Assembly: GCA_937891805.1 (NCBI GenBank)
Contig: CALATK010000235.1
Location: 1 to 28,616 of the forward strand
Length of the DNA stretch: 28,616 nucleotides
DNA from: an uncultured Fibrobacter sp.
GTDB lineage: Bacteria > Fibrobacterota > Fibrobacteria > Fibrobacterales > Fibrobacteraceae
Direction: 5' to 3'
The position numbers and the translations under genes were made by a program. The notes below the pieces were generated by a model. That model saw nothing but the letters and a program-made list of their open reading frames with translations, ran no database searches and was not told the DNA's origin. Below are positions 15,436 through 23,041 of the stretch, piece after piece. Position 1 is the first letter of the stretch. Each line of letters opens with the position of its first letter.

Positions 15436-17241
15436 ATGAAAATGAGATTTTTGAAATGTTTTAGCGATGTTGCAATCTTGTCGATTTTGGTTGCCTTGAC
15501 TGCCTGCAATGAGCAGGGCTCCGCAGGCACGAAGTCTGCGGGCAAGAACGTTGATTTAAACTGCCCTGAGTTGCCGCAGGATCCCGAAGCGACGGGCGAG
15601 TTTGACCCCATAGCCTCGAAGGACGCCCGCCCTTGCGGTGCGATTACCTTGTGGGGCTCTGCGATGCCGAAGTCCTTCAACATGTGGGAAGACTACAACA
15701 GTTTTTCCGCCGAACTCATGGGCATGATGTTCGAACCGCTGGTAAGCTTGCACAGCACCGAAGACCGTGAAGTGGGAATCCTCGCCGACAGCTGGAACGT
15801 GTCCGAAGACGGCAAGACGTTTACCTTCCATGTAGACCCGCGGGCCAAGTGGAGCGATGGCAAGCCGGTGACCGCCGAAGATGTGCAGTTCTACTACGAC
15901 GTCATCATGGACGAAAAGAATTTGACGCCCATATTCAAGGTGGGGCTTAGCCGCTTTGACCGCCCCGAGGTGGTGGACAGCTTGACCATCAAGATGACTG
16001 CGAAGGAATCCCACTGGGGTAACTTCTGGGAGGCGGCGGGCATGCTTGCGTTCCCGAAGCATGTTTGGGCAGGGAAGGACTTCAACCAGATCCGCTACGA
16101 GTTCCCGGTGGTATCCGGCCCGTACAAGATTAAGACCTTCCGCGAAGACCGCTATGTGGAACTTGCCCGCCGTGCCGACTGGTGGGGCTTCAAGAAGAAC
16201 TGGAACCGCGGCAAGTACAACTTCGAAAAAATCCGCTACCGTTTCATGAATGACCAGACTAAAGCTCTTGAAGCCTTCAAGAAGCAGGACATCAACGCCT
16301 ACGCCATCTACACCAGCAGCATCTGGATGAAACAGACGGACTTTGATGCCATTCAAAAAGGTTGGGCGGTCAAGCAGCGCATTTTCAACAAGGAACCTAT
16401 CGGTTTCCAGGGCATGGCCATCAATTTGCGCAAGCCGCAATTCCAAGACGTACGCGTACGCCGCGCCCTCAACATGCTTTTGAATCGCGAAGCCATGAAC
16501 GAAAAGTACATGTACAACCAGTACTTCTTGCTCAACAGCTATTACCCTGACCTGTGGGATGGCAACCAGAATCCTACGGCACCGCTCTACAAGTTCAACC
16601 CGGATAGCGCCCGCGCCCTCTTTGCGGAAGCGGGCTACAAGGTGAATGCCCAGGGCGTGCTGGAAAAAGACGGCAAGCCCTTCGCCATCAATTTTATCAC
16701 CAGCCAAGAAGACTTGCGTCACCTTACGCTGTTCCAGGAAGACCTGAAGAAGGTGGGCGTCGTGGCGACCATCGAACAGATGAGCCAGAGTACCTTACGC
16801 AAGCGCTTGGACGATGCCGACTTCGACCTTTACTGGGTGAACTGGGGTGCAGGCCGCCTGCGTGACCCGGAAGCCAGCTGGTATTCTACGACAGCGCTTC
16901 AGAAGGGAACGAATAACCTTGCTGGCGTGCAGGATAAAGTCGTCGACAGCTTAATCAACTTGCAGAAGACGGAATTCGATCTGGCCAAGCGTAACGAAAT
17001 CCTGAAGGCGCTGGATAACCGCCTGGCCGAAATCGTGCCCTACGTGCTCATGTGGCAATGCGACCATCACCGCATTCTTTACTGGAACCGCTACGGGACT
17101 CCGGAAAAAGTCTTCGACCGCTTCAACCGCGAAGACGCCATTCCGGTTTACTGGTGGCTTGACCCTACGAAGTCCGCAGCCCTCGACAAGGCTATGAAGG
17201 CGGGGGAGAACCTGCCGGTTCCGGAATACGACGTGAAGTGA
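15436..17241 (+). CDS. Oligopeptide ABC transporter substrate-binding lipoprotein (SBP family 5)
   Basis: The 601-aa product starts with a lipoprotein signal ending VALTAC (Cys24). The rest is a family 5 extracellular binding protein like OppA/DppA. ILADSWNVSEDGKTFTFHV, then WSDGKPVTAEDVQFYYDVI (around residues 115-155), is the family signature, and FPVVSGPYKI (about 216-225) and the lobe-closing segments follow. Such proteins capture peptides or other small ligands outside the inner membrane and hand them to a permease. The start at 15436 is preferred over ATG 15418 because AAGGA lies 7 nt upstream. No permease or ATPase genes adjoin it, so it is an orphan here. Single neighbours on both sides are unrelated. 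Confidence 0.88.
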   Translation: MKMRFLKCFSDVAILSILVALTACNEQGSAGTKSAGKNVDLNCPELPQDPEATGEFDPIASKDARPCGAITLWGSAMPKSFNMWEDYNSFSAELMGMMFEPLVSLHSTEDREVGILADSWNVSEDGKTFTFHVDPRAKWSDGKPVTAEDVQFYYDVIMDEKNLTPIFKVGLSRFDRPEVVDSLTIKMTAKESHWGNFWEAAGMLAFPKHVWAGKDFNQIRYEFPVVSGPYKIKTFREDRYVELARRADWWGFKKNWNRGKYNFEKIRYRFMNDQTKALEAFKKQDINAYAIYTSSIWMKQTDFDAIQKGWAVKQRIFNKEPIGFQGMAINLRKPQFQDVRVRRALNMLLNREAMNEKYMYNQYFLLNSYYPDLWDGNQNPTAPLYKFNPDSARALFAEAGYKVNAQGVLEKDGKPFAINFITSQEDLRHLTLFQEDLKKVGVVATIEQMSQSTLRKRLDDADFDLYWVNWGAGRLRDPEASWYSTTALQKGTNNLAGVQDKVVDSLINLQKTEFDLAKRNEILKALDNRLAEIVPYVLMWQCDHHRILYWNRYGTPEKVFDRFNREDAIPVYWWLDPTKSAALDKAMKAGENLPVPEYDVK

Positions 17242-17254
17242 CGCAATCTTATAG

Positions 17255-17652
17255 TGTCATTCTGGAGCGGAACGCAGTGAAGCGATAGAATCCATTGCTT
17301 TCCAATTTGTAGTTTTGTATTTTCCGCCTTATGCAAAAGAAAGGCTATACATACATTTTATTCAATAAAAAGAATGGAACATTATATGTTGGTGTTACGA
17401 GTGATTTGAAAAATCGAGTGACTCAACATAAAGAAAAAATCTTCGAAGGATTTACCAAGAAATACAATGTGGATAAGTTAGGGTATTTTGAAGAGCATAC
17501 TGATATGCGCCATGCCATTGAACGTGAAAAGACCCTGAAGAATATGCTTAGGGAAAAGAAAATAGGATTAATTCAATCCATGAATCCGGAATGGAAAGAC
17601 TTGTTTTATCTGCTGTAATGGACCCTATCGCACTTCGTGCTCCAGGGTGACA
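17255..17652 (+). mobile_element. Palindromic element carrying a GIY-YIG nuclease gene
   Basis: The element is bounded by near-perfect inverted ends, TGTCATTCTGGAG at 17255-17267 and CTCCAGGGTGACA at 17640-17652. The arms continue inward as GCGATAGAATCCATT (left) and AATGGACCCTATCGC (right). The nuclease gene at 17331-17618 sits at the apex, with its stop codon overlapping the inner edge of the right arm. A TAGTTTTG promoter box (17310-17317) lies inside. The left arm from 17256 to 17292 is identical over 37 nt to that of the gene-less copy at 17660-17741. No target-site duplication was recognised. The element boundary is inferred from the arms. Confidence 0.65.
17331..17618 (+). CDS. GIY-YIG family endonuclease, small single-domain protein
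   Basis: The 95-aa protein is a complete GIY-YIG domain of the short YhbQ/COG2827 type. YTYIL (6-10) and LYVGV (18-22) form the two strands of the signature. R29 and H33 (DLKNRVTQH), E66 in IEREKTLK and N85 in NPEWKDL match the positions of the family's catalytic and metal-binding residues, so it should be active. Such nucleases cut DNA and are found in homing enzymes, repair proteins and transposon-like elements. The coding sequence is distinctly AT-rich compared with its neighbours, which suggests transfer. The gene lies inside a palindromic element whose empty copy is next door. A TAGTTTTG box 13 nt upstream of the ATG could drive it; no ribosome binding site is evident. Confidence 0.88.
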   Translation: MQKKGYTYILFNKKNGTLYVGVTSDLKNRVTQHKEKIFEGFTKKYNVDKLGYFEEHTDMRHAIEREKTLKNMLREKKIGLIQSMNPEWKDLFYLL

Positions 17653-17659
17653 GAAGGAA

Positions 17660-17741
17660 TGTCATTCTGGAGCGGAACGCAGTGAAGCGATAGAATCTAT
17701 GGACCCTATCGGTCGTCCTACTGACTCCCTCCAGGGTGACA
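17660..17741 (+). mobile_element. Gene-less copy of the palindromic element (MITE/REP-like)
   Basis: The left end TGTCATTCTGGAG and right end CTCCAGGGTGACA match the GIY-YIG-carrying copy, and 37 nt of the left arm are identical. The arms are separated by only TAT (17698-17700), where the other copy has the gene. A further right-end fragment (CCCTCCAGGGTGACA) is at 17756-17770. Confidence 0.7.
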
Positions 17742-17777
17742 GCGTGAATTACGTTCCCTCCAGGGTGACAGCAAAAC

Positions 17778-17804
17778 AAAAAAAAAGCGTGCCTTTCAGC
17801 ACGC
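17778..17804 (-). terminator. Rho-independent terminator of the outer membrane protein gene
   Basis: On the minus strand GCGTGC (17799-17804) pairs with GCACGC (17787-17792) around a 6-nt loop, then nine T follow (17778-17786). It lies 33 nt past the stop at 17837. Confidence 0.88.
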
Positions 17805-17811
17805 CTTTCTA

Positions 17812-17840
17812 TTAGCTAAAGACTAGCGATTAGCGACTAG
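17812..17840. repeat. Heptanucleotide repeat at the 3' end of the outer membrane protein gene
   Basis: Units TTAGCTA, AAGACTA, GCGATTA and GCGACTA follow each other in 7-nt steps. The last one contains the stop codon of the gene at 17837. Confidence 0.65.
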
Positions 17841-18613
17841 AAAAAGAATTCAGCACCGACGTAGAGACCGGTTGCGTCGCCGTCGTCAACCTTTCCGCTG
17901 CGGACAAAGAGTTTGGCAATCAAGTCCAACTGGTTGGGAATCACGAAGTAATCGGCACCCAGCCAGATGTTGATTTGCTTGTTGCCATCGTCATTGTGTC
18001 CTCTTTCCGTTCCGTGGTCGTCCCAGGTGCTTTCGGTCAAGCGGTATTTGAGTTGCAGGCCAACGAAGGGGGTCACGCCCACGTCGGGAACGGTGTATGC
18101 CAATTCGCCGCCCAGGTGGATGTCAAGTCCGCGTTCATAGTTGTCGTGTTCAAAACCCCAGAGAACGCCGGCTTCGGTACCGAACTTCATGCCGGGAACT
18201 TCGTTGATGGGCATGCTGAACTGGGCGCCAGCGTAAATGAAGATTTCATCGCTGGTAACCTCATCGCCGCCGATAGGCAAATGAACATCGCCAAAGATGG
18301 TAATCATGGGGGCAATTCCGTAACGGACTCCCAAAGTCAGGTCACGGAGACCGTCACCGCCGTTGGCGCAGCCATCACAATCCGTTTCGCTCCAGAGCTG
18401 ATAACCCCAGCCTTGCAGGGACAGTTCCAAATTCTGAATCAGGCTGTAGCGAGCTCCAATTTTGAGACCTGCTTGAGACCAGTCGTGGTCCCAGTCGTAG
18501 TAGAGGCCAGCTTCGGCGGAACCCTTGCCGGCTTCCAGAACCGGGTAGTAGTTCCAGGTGGCGAATGCGGCACTTGCGGCGAGAGCCGAGGCTAGAGCGA
18601 TTTTCTTGAACAT
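17837..18613 (-). CDS. Outer membrane beta-barrel-like protein
   Basis: The 258-aa product has a classical signal peptide (MFKKIALASALAASAAFA, cleavage before TWNYYP). It is followed by alternating aromatic/hydrophobic strands with acidic turns and ends in EFFF, the terminal phenylalanine typical of outer membrane barrels. The number of strands (about ten to twelve by eye) and acidic loops such as TESTWDDHGTERGHNDDG support a small barrel. Two cysteines in CDGC (about residue 79-82) may form a disulfide loop. Ligand unknown. AAGGAG lies 7 nt before the ATG, and TATATTTG at 18646-18653 gives a leader of about 30 nt, so this gene is not leaderless. It ends in its own terminator and is probably a single-gene unit. 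Confidence 0.82.
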   Translation of the reverse strand: MFKKIALASALAASAAFATWNYYPVLEAGKGSAEAGLYYDWDHDWSQAGLKIGARYSLIQNLELSLQGWGYQLWSETDCDGCANGGDGLRDLTLGVRYGIAPMITIFGDVHLPIGGDEVTSDEIFIYAGAQFSMPINEVPGMKFGTEAGVLWGFEHDNYERGLDIHLGGELAYTVPDVGVTPFVGLQLKYRLTESTWDDHGTERGHNDDGNKQINIWLGADYFVIPNQLDLIAKLFVRSGKVDDGDATGLYVGAEFFF

Positions 18614-18645
18614 GGAAAACTCCTTGAATGCGTTATTTTCGAGCG

Positions 18646-18653
18646 CAAATATA
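18646..18653 (-). promoter_or_regulatory. TATATTTG promoter box of the outer membrane protein gene
   Basis: The minus strand reads TATATTTG, an exact TAnnTTTG match, about 33 nt before the ATG at 18613. Confidence 0.55.
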
Positions 18654-18672
18654 GAAAAAAACGCTGGTCTAG

Positions 18673-18808
18673 ATTGCCACGGATGCTTCGCATCCTCGCA
18701 ATGACAAAAAAGGCGAGTGTGTATTCAAAAAACTTTATTTTTTGAATATACCGAGCCGCAAGTCATGCACAAAGTGCAATGACAAAAAAGGCGAGTGTGT
18801 AGTCAAAA
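18673..18808. repeat. Intergenic repeat cluster between the outer membrane protein and flavoprotein genes
   Basis: A 33-bp direct repeat beginning GCAATGACAAAAAAGGCGAG occurs at 18698-18730 and 18776-18808 with one mismatch (78-bp period). The first copy is preceded by a hairpin (GGATGC-TTC-GCATCC at 18681-18695 inside ATTGC...GCAAT, 18673-18702). Between the copies lies a perfect 11-bp inverted repeat of TATTCAAAAAA (18722-18732 and 18738-18748). No gene is visible. Confidence 0.75.
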
Positions 18809-18816
18809 ACAGCCTG

Positions 18817-20016
18817 CTAACCCTTGAACTTCAGGAATTTCCAGAGGTATTTGGCTGATTGCAAGGGGGTTTTCAGGAAGGCGGATTTCTTGTACCCGCT
18901 GAGGGCGAAACCCTGCAACACCTTGTAGAGCCCGATTTGCTCGTCGCGGTCGATGTTCAGCAGGAACTTGCGGAACTTGAACTCGAAATCGTGGGTGCTT
19001 CCGAACTTGAGGTAGCAGGTGTTTTCGTAGTTCTTGAGGAATGCCTTTGAAAGGTTTCCGCATTCCAGGCCCTGGTGCACGGTATTGGCACAATACCGTC
19101 CGGCCCGCATGGCCGCCGCGATGCCGCCTCCGGTGAGGGGGTTCGTGTGGTGGGCGGCGTCGCCCACCAGGGCAAAACGGTCCAGGATGTAACTCTTGAG
19201 GGTGCTGGAGACCGGTACAAGACCGCCCACCACCTTGTTCACCTTGGAACCTGGGAACAGCTTGTCTAGCCATTCCTGGGTGGTTTCCAGGATATTCTTT
19301 TCGTGCTTGCCGCCGAACAGGAATCCCGCACCGAAGTTGGGGACGTTCGATTTCTGCTTGGGGAAACTCCAGATGTAGCCGTCGTTGATAAAGTCGTGGC
19401 CCTGCCAGAAGGTGAGGTAGTCGGGCTTGGTCAGCAGGCCTTCTACTTGAATGTCCACGCCGGTGCAGGTCATGGTGGGGGCCTGCAGGCACTTGAGCCC
19501 GAGACTCCGTCCGATGCGGGCCTCTACGCCTTCTGCCGAAATGACCATCTTGGCCCGGACTTCGGACGTGCGCGCGGCATCCCCGAGACCTTCTACCACG
19601 CGGACTGTGCGGTAGCCGTTGGGTTCCTTGCCCATTACGTCACTTACGGACTCGGCTCGGGCAAGGGTCACCAGTTCTACGCCGTCATTTTCGGCCAGGT
19701 GGGCGAGCAGGGGGTCGAATTTTTCGCGGTTCAGCATGAGTCCCATGCCGGGCTTCGGAACTTCGATGTTCACGCCTGCAGGACCGTAAATGTAGATTCC
19801 GTTGATGATGGTCTCGATACAGTCTTCGTCGATAGGACCGTAGCTTTCTAGGTCTGAAAGGTTGGTGCTGGCTTCGCCGCAACGCACGGGGTAGCCGATT
19901 TTTTCGCGTTTCTCTAAAAGCAGCACGGAGCGGCCACGCTTTGCAAGTTCTCGGGCAGCAACGGAACCGCCGGGGCCCGCGCCGATAACCACAACGTCAT
20001 ATTCTTCACGAAGCAT
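18817..20016 (-). CDS. Geranylgeranyl-reductase-family FAD flavoprotein
   Basis: The 399-aa protein has an N-terminal FAD-binding fold (VVVIGAGPGGSVAARELAKR, about 8-27) and a second FAD contact GDAAHHTNPLTGGGI typical of the GG-reductase/PHBH group. RCGEAS (about 45-50) is conserved in geranylgeranyl reductases. These enzymes saturate isoprenoid chains of lipids, quinones or pigments; the substrate here cannot be told. The ATG at 20016 is chosen over a TTG at 20031 because GAGGTG lies 5 nt upstream. It overlaps the ferredoxin gene by 11 nt in another frame, so the two are coupled. The ferredoxin is a natural electron donor for such a reductase, as proposed for archaeal homologues. Its upstream region is shared with the ferredoxin. 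Confidence 0.87.
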   Translation of the reverse strand: MLREEYDVVVIGAGPGGSVAARELAKRGRSVLLLEKREKIGYPVRCGEASTNLSDLESYGPIDEDCIETIINGIYIYGPAGVNIEVPKPGMGLMLNREKFDPLLAHLAENDGVELVTLARAESVSDVMGKEPNGYRTVRVVEGLGDAARTSEVRAKMVISAEGVEARIGRSLGLKCLQAPTMTCTGVDIQVEGLLTKPDYLTFWQGHDFINDGYIWSFPKQKSNVPNFGAGFLFGGKHEKNILETTQEWLDKLFPGSKVNKVVGGLVPVSSTLKSYILDRFALVGDAAHHTNPLTGGGIAAAMRAGRYCANTVHQGLECGNLSKAFLKNYENTCYLKFGSTHDFEFKFRKFLLNIDRDEQIGLYKVLQGFALSGYKKSAFLKTPLQSAKYLWKFLKFKG

Positions 20017-20200
20017 CGGCCACCTCTTCAAGCGTTAGTGCCCCTACGGGGCATGCCCTGGTGCAGGTGCCGCACTTGGTGCATTTCTCGTGGTCGATTT
20101 GCAGGTCCAGGTTATACATGTCAAGCGCCATGGCGGGGCATACGCCAACGCAGCCTGCGCATTCCAGGCATTTTTCTCTGTTGTGGACCAGTCTTTTCAC
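20006..20200 (-). CDS. 2[4Fe-4S] ferredoxin
   Basis: The 64-aa protein has two complete cluster motifs, CLECAGCVGVCP (about 14-25) and CTKCGTCTRACP (about 40-51). Each has the CxxCxxCxxxCP spacing of bacterial 4Fe-4S ferredoxins. It should carry electrons in the cytoplasm. The start is GTG at 20200 with no ribosome binding site; TATATTT ends 6 nt upstream, so the message is probably leaderless with a GTG start. Its end overlaps the flavoprotein gene, which suggests that they form a donor-acceptor pair. Confidence 0.9.
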   Translation of the reverse strand: MKRLVHNREKCLECAGCVGVCPAMALDMYNLDLQIDHEKCTKCGTCTRACPVGALTLEEVADAS

Positions 20201-20206
20201 AATGTA

Positions 20207-20213
20207 AAATATA
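20207..20213 (-). promoter_or_regulatory. TATATTT box of the ferredoxin-flavoprotein operon
   Basis: The minus strand reads TATATTT, then TACATT, then the GTG start. This geometry implies a leaderless message. Confidence 0.5.
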
Positions 20214-20225
20214 CAAAATATGAGA

Positions 20226-20291
20226 GATCCCCGACCAAGTCGGGGATGACAAGGGAGGGTAATCGGGGATGACCCCGGAACAGGTCCGGGG
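20226..20291. repeat. Two REP-like hairpins
   Basis: ATCCCCGAC-CAA-GTCGGGGAT (20227-20247) and CCCCGGA-ACAGG-TCCGGGG (20273-20291) lie in the 131-nt gap between the ferredoxin promoter and the end of the membrane protein gene. Both are followed or preceded by GATGAC. They lack T runs, so they are unlikely to be terminators by themselves. Confidence 0.7.
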
Positions 20292-20331
20292 CAGGCTCGG
20301 GGAGGGATGCGTGGGGTTGACTATGGAAAGG

Positions 20332-21843
20332 TTATGTTTCGGGCTCTTGTTCGGGCTCGCTCTCTTCCTTGGCGGGTTTCAGGCTTTCGGCCTTGGCAAG
20401 CATCTTGCGGGCCTGCACCGCCAAAATGTCGCCGTCGCCCAGTTCCAGAACCTTGTTCAGGCGGGCGATGCCCTGCTCCAAATCCCATTTTTTGTTGACT
20501 CGGATTTCGCCGATGTTGTAGAGGGCGCGTCGCGCCAGGGTCACGTTGGTTTCCAGGGAAAGACCTTTTTCCAGAAGGACAAGGGCTGAATCCAGGTTGG
20601 TCTTGGATTTGGCCGTTTCACCCCATTCCAGCCACTGGGCGCTGGGAACCTCGATAAACACGCTGGGGCTGGTCATCAGGTCCGCAAGTTTCTTGATGGT
20701 GGGGGCGTCGACAGGGTGTTCCTGCAAGAGGGCGTTCATTGCCTGGCTCAGCGTCCGCTGAGCGGCTTCGTAGTGGGCCTTGTTGGCCTCGTCCAGTCCT
20801 TGGTCTATGAGGGCCCTGTTCCGAGCTTTCCGCGCGGCCATCGGGTTTGCCGCCGCGTTTTTCTTGAGGCGTTCGGCCAGGGCGTCGGCCTGGTGCTCCT
20901 GGAGGGTCTTGAACCTGCGGGGAATCTTGCTTCCGGCCAAGGCGCCAAGCCCAAAGGTTACGAGGCTTGCAATGCCCACGGCGCCGAAAATGCCGCCGTT
21001 CAGCGCGAAGTTCACCAGAACATCCAGGGCAACACCTGCGATGGCAACACCTTTTGTGAGTGTTGAGACCTTGTCGTTGGAGGGCGGGAACGCTACCGCC
21101 CCCAGCATAAAGCACAGGGCGACACTTGCGCCCATGTACCGCTCCACCGCATAGTGGTCAAAGAAGGACGTTGCCGTAAAGAGAGACACGAAAATTCCGC
21201 CAACGAGGACAAGTCCTGCTGCAATGCCGGACGCAACCGCCACGCCCCACCGGTCCGAAAGCCTGTAGTAGGCGAAGCAGAAGAATCCTGCGAACAGCAA
21301 GAAGCTCAATACTCCCGGAAAAAGAATCCAGCTGGTCAGAAGCCTGTCATATTCTTCTTCGGCAGGCACAAAAGCCAGACGGTAGCGCAGGTGCTTGTCG
21401 GTGAAGGCCTTGATCCACTTGTTCTGTTCGCGGACAAAATCGTTTTCTTTAGGATAGTAGTTGTGCTCCTTGATGAACTCTTCCTTGCCGCCCTTGATTT
21501 CCCACCATTCCCGGAATTCCTTTTTCATCTGTTCTACGCGGTCTTCTACCACCAGGGCGCCGTTTTCTTTCAGGTAGCGTTCACGGAACTGCTCGAACTC
21601 TTCGTTTCGGGTCTTTTCGTCGGCCTTGAGGCCAACGGATTCGAACTGCTTGGCTCCTTCGGTTTCCCACCACTGGTCAAAGGTTTTTTCGATGTTGGAT
21701 TCCCGCTGTTTCTGCTTGATTTGCGGCGAAAGGGCGGTGACGGCGTTGAAAATGCCGATGGCAATCACCAGTCCGAAAACGATATAGTGGTGGACCTTGA
21801 GTCCTTTCAAAAAATCCTTGACGCTATCCAAAATGTCTCCCAT
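20332..21843 (-). CDS. Integral membrane protein with C-terminal TPR-like helices
   Basis: The 503-aa product has one N-terminal membrane segment (about 19-40) and a charged helical stretch (about 45-150) rich in Glu, Lys and Trp with repeated WWExxG/WWExKG motifs. Four to five further membrane segments follow (about 170-300). The C-terminal cytoplasmic part (about 345-490) has helical pairs spaced like TPR repeats (HYEAAQRTLSQAMNALL, then KTNLDSALVLLEKGLSL, then LARRALYNIGEI). TPR-like helices usually bind partner proteins. The start lies 4 nt after the kinase stop codon, so the pair is translated together and the membrane protein may anchor or be phosphorylated by the kinase. I do not recognise the family. 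Two REP-like hairpins follow it. Confidence 0.75.
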   Translation of the reverse strand: MGDILDSVKDFLKGLKVHHYIVFGLVIAIGIFNAVTALSPQIKQKQRESNIEKTFDQWWETEGAKQFESVGLKADEKTRNEEFEQFRERYLKENGALVVEDRVEQMKKEFREWWEIKGGKEEFIKEHNYYPKENDFVREQNKWIKAFTDKHLRYRLAFVPAEEEYDRLLTSWILFPGVLSFLLFAGFFCFAYYRLSDRWGVAVASGIAAGLVLVGGIFVSLFTATSFFDHYAVERYMGASVALCFMLGAVAFPPSNDKVSTLTKGVAIAGVALDVLVNFALNGGIFGAVGIASLVTFGLGALAGSKIPRRFKTLQEHQADALAERLKKNAAANPMAARKARNRALIDQGLDEANKAHYEAAQRTLSQAMNALLQEHPVDAPTIKKLADLMTSPSVFIEVPSAQWLEWGETAKSKTNLDSALVLLEKGLSLETNVTLARRALYNIGEIRVNKKWDLEQGIARLNKVLELGDGDILAVQARKMLAKAESLKPAKEESEPEQEPET

Positions 21844-21847
21844 GACA

Positions 21848-22945
21848 CTACCTGTTGTATTCCCTGAGCTGGTTCCACAAGAAGTCGGTGTTCACGTCCC
21901 GATAACCCAGGGCGTTGACCTTCTCCCTTAATTTGTGCGCGATTTCGAAAAGGTTCGGGCAGCTTTGCATCCGCTCGAAACTGTCAAAAATGGTGAGCCG
22001 GTCGATCCATTCCGAAAGTTCCGGGAATCGTGGGTCCTGGAACTTGTTTTCCCGGCCGGTCTTTAGGTATTCCAAATACCGGTCTGTAATGCGGTAGCCG
22101 TCTTCGGTAAAGATGTCCATGGCCCGTGGGAACAGTTTTTCGCCGGTAAGGTATTCGTGGACGATGATGCCGAAACTGAAATAGTCCACCGAAGACGAAA
22201 GGTTCTCGCCCATGATGGCCTGCTCGGGAGCGCTGTAGCAAGGCGTCAGCTGCCCACCGTACTCGTTCACCGTCTCTCGCAGTTTCGCCTGGGCGTAACC
22301 GAAATCGCAGATGAGAATCTTGTGGTTGTTCTTGTGCAGGGGGTTCTGGCACAAGAGCAGGTTCTTGGGCTTCAAGTCCTTGTGGATGACCTGGTAGTAG
22401 TGCAGCTGGCTGATGGTGTTGGCCAAGTAAGCAATCTGGGCGATGCGATGGAGGACTTCGTCGTCGGTGAGTTTTGTCTTGAACATCTTGTCTAGGGAGC
22501 AGCCCTTGATGAATTCCATCTTGAGATAGGGGTGCCTGCCGGCAAGGCCTCCGCCAAAACTCTGGACCACGCCTTCGATGTTGGTGGCGCGAATTAGGTT
22601 GTTGATGCGGATTTCGTCCTGGAAAGCGCTCAGGAGCATGTTCAGGCGGTGGAGTCGGTTCTTGCCCGGTGCCGCCCAGAACTTGCAGATTTTTACGACG
22701 ATTTCACGTTCGCCATAATGGGTGTTGTCGCCGCCATGCTGAATCCAGAAGTTGGCACGGTACAGGTTGTTGGTGCCCTCCAGGGTGAGGGGCTCCACCA
22801 GCTCGATTTTTTCCATGGCTCCGCTGTGCAAGAATTCCGGGTTCTGGTCGAACCACCTTTGGTATTCTTCCATGGTGTAATGTGGCCGGAGTGCCAGGTT
22901 TCTTGACACTCTGTCCAAGGTCTCGGCAAGGATGTTCCTGAGCAT
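21848..22945 (-). CDS. Serine/threonine protein kinase (Hanks type)
   Basis: The 365-aa protein keeps all kinase core motifs: K85 in IVVKICKF, a probable alpha-C glutamate E111, H188-K-D190 with N195 in VIHKDLKPKNLL, D214-F-G216, A239-P-E241 and D254 in SVDYFSFG. The glycine loop is atypical (LTLEGTNNLYRANF), with only one glycine. No transmembrane segment follows the kinase domain, so it is cytoplasmic unless it is held by the coupled membrane protein downstream. The N-terminal 45 residues contain an amphipathic helix. The ATG at 22945 lacks a ribosome binding site and has TATCTTTG 6 nt upstream, so the message is probably leaderless. Target proteins are unknown. Confidence 0.9.
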   Translation of the reverse strand: MLRNILAETLDRVSRNLALRPHYTMEEYQRWFDQNPEFLHSGAMEKIELVEPLTLEGTNNLYRANFWIQHGGDNTHYGEREIVVKICKFWAAPGKNRLHRLNMLLSAFQDEIRINNLIRATNIEGVVQSFGGGLAGRHPYLKMEFIKGCSLDKMFKTKLTDDEVLHRIAQIAYLANTISQLHYYQVIHKDLKPKNLLLCQNPLHKNNHKILICDFGYAQAKLRETVNEYGGQLTPCYSAPEQAIMGENLSSSVDYFSFGIIVHEYLTGEKLFPRAMDIFTEDGYRITDRYLEYLKTGRENKFQDPRFPELSEWIDRLTIFDSFERMQSCPNLFEIAHKLREKVNALGYRDVNTDFLWNQLREYNR

Positions 22946-22950
22946 GCGTC

Positions 22951-22958
22951 CAAAGATA
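22951..22958 (-). promoter_or_regulatory. TATCTTTG box of the kinase gene, leaderless geometry
   Basis: TATCTTTG matches TAnnTTTG exactly on the minus strand. Its TATCTTT core ends 6 nt before the ATG at 22945. Confidence 0.5.
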
Positions 22959-22967
22959 GCTAATTCG

Positions 22968-23041
22968 GAATTCAGAGTTCAGAATTCAGAGTTGCATTTT
23001 AAATAATTCTGAAATCCGAAATCCGAATTCTGAAATTTCTT
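22968..23041. repeat. Heptad repeat element with inverted arms between LOG and kinase genes
   Basis: Four units of GAATTCA/GAGTTCA type (22968-22995), an AT spacer (22996-23006), then four units of TTCTGAA/ATCCGAA type (23007-23034) in opposite sense. The arms can fold into one long imperfect hairpin. This fills the gap between the two genes up to the LOG stop codon. Confidence 0.75.

Noticed and set aside
20226..20291. REP-like hairpins as terminators
   Set aside because: The hairpins are strong but neither strand has a T run after them.
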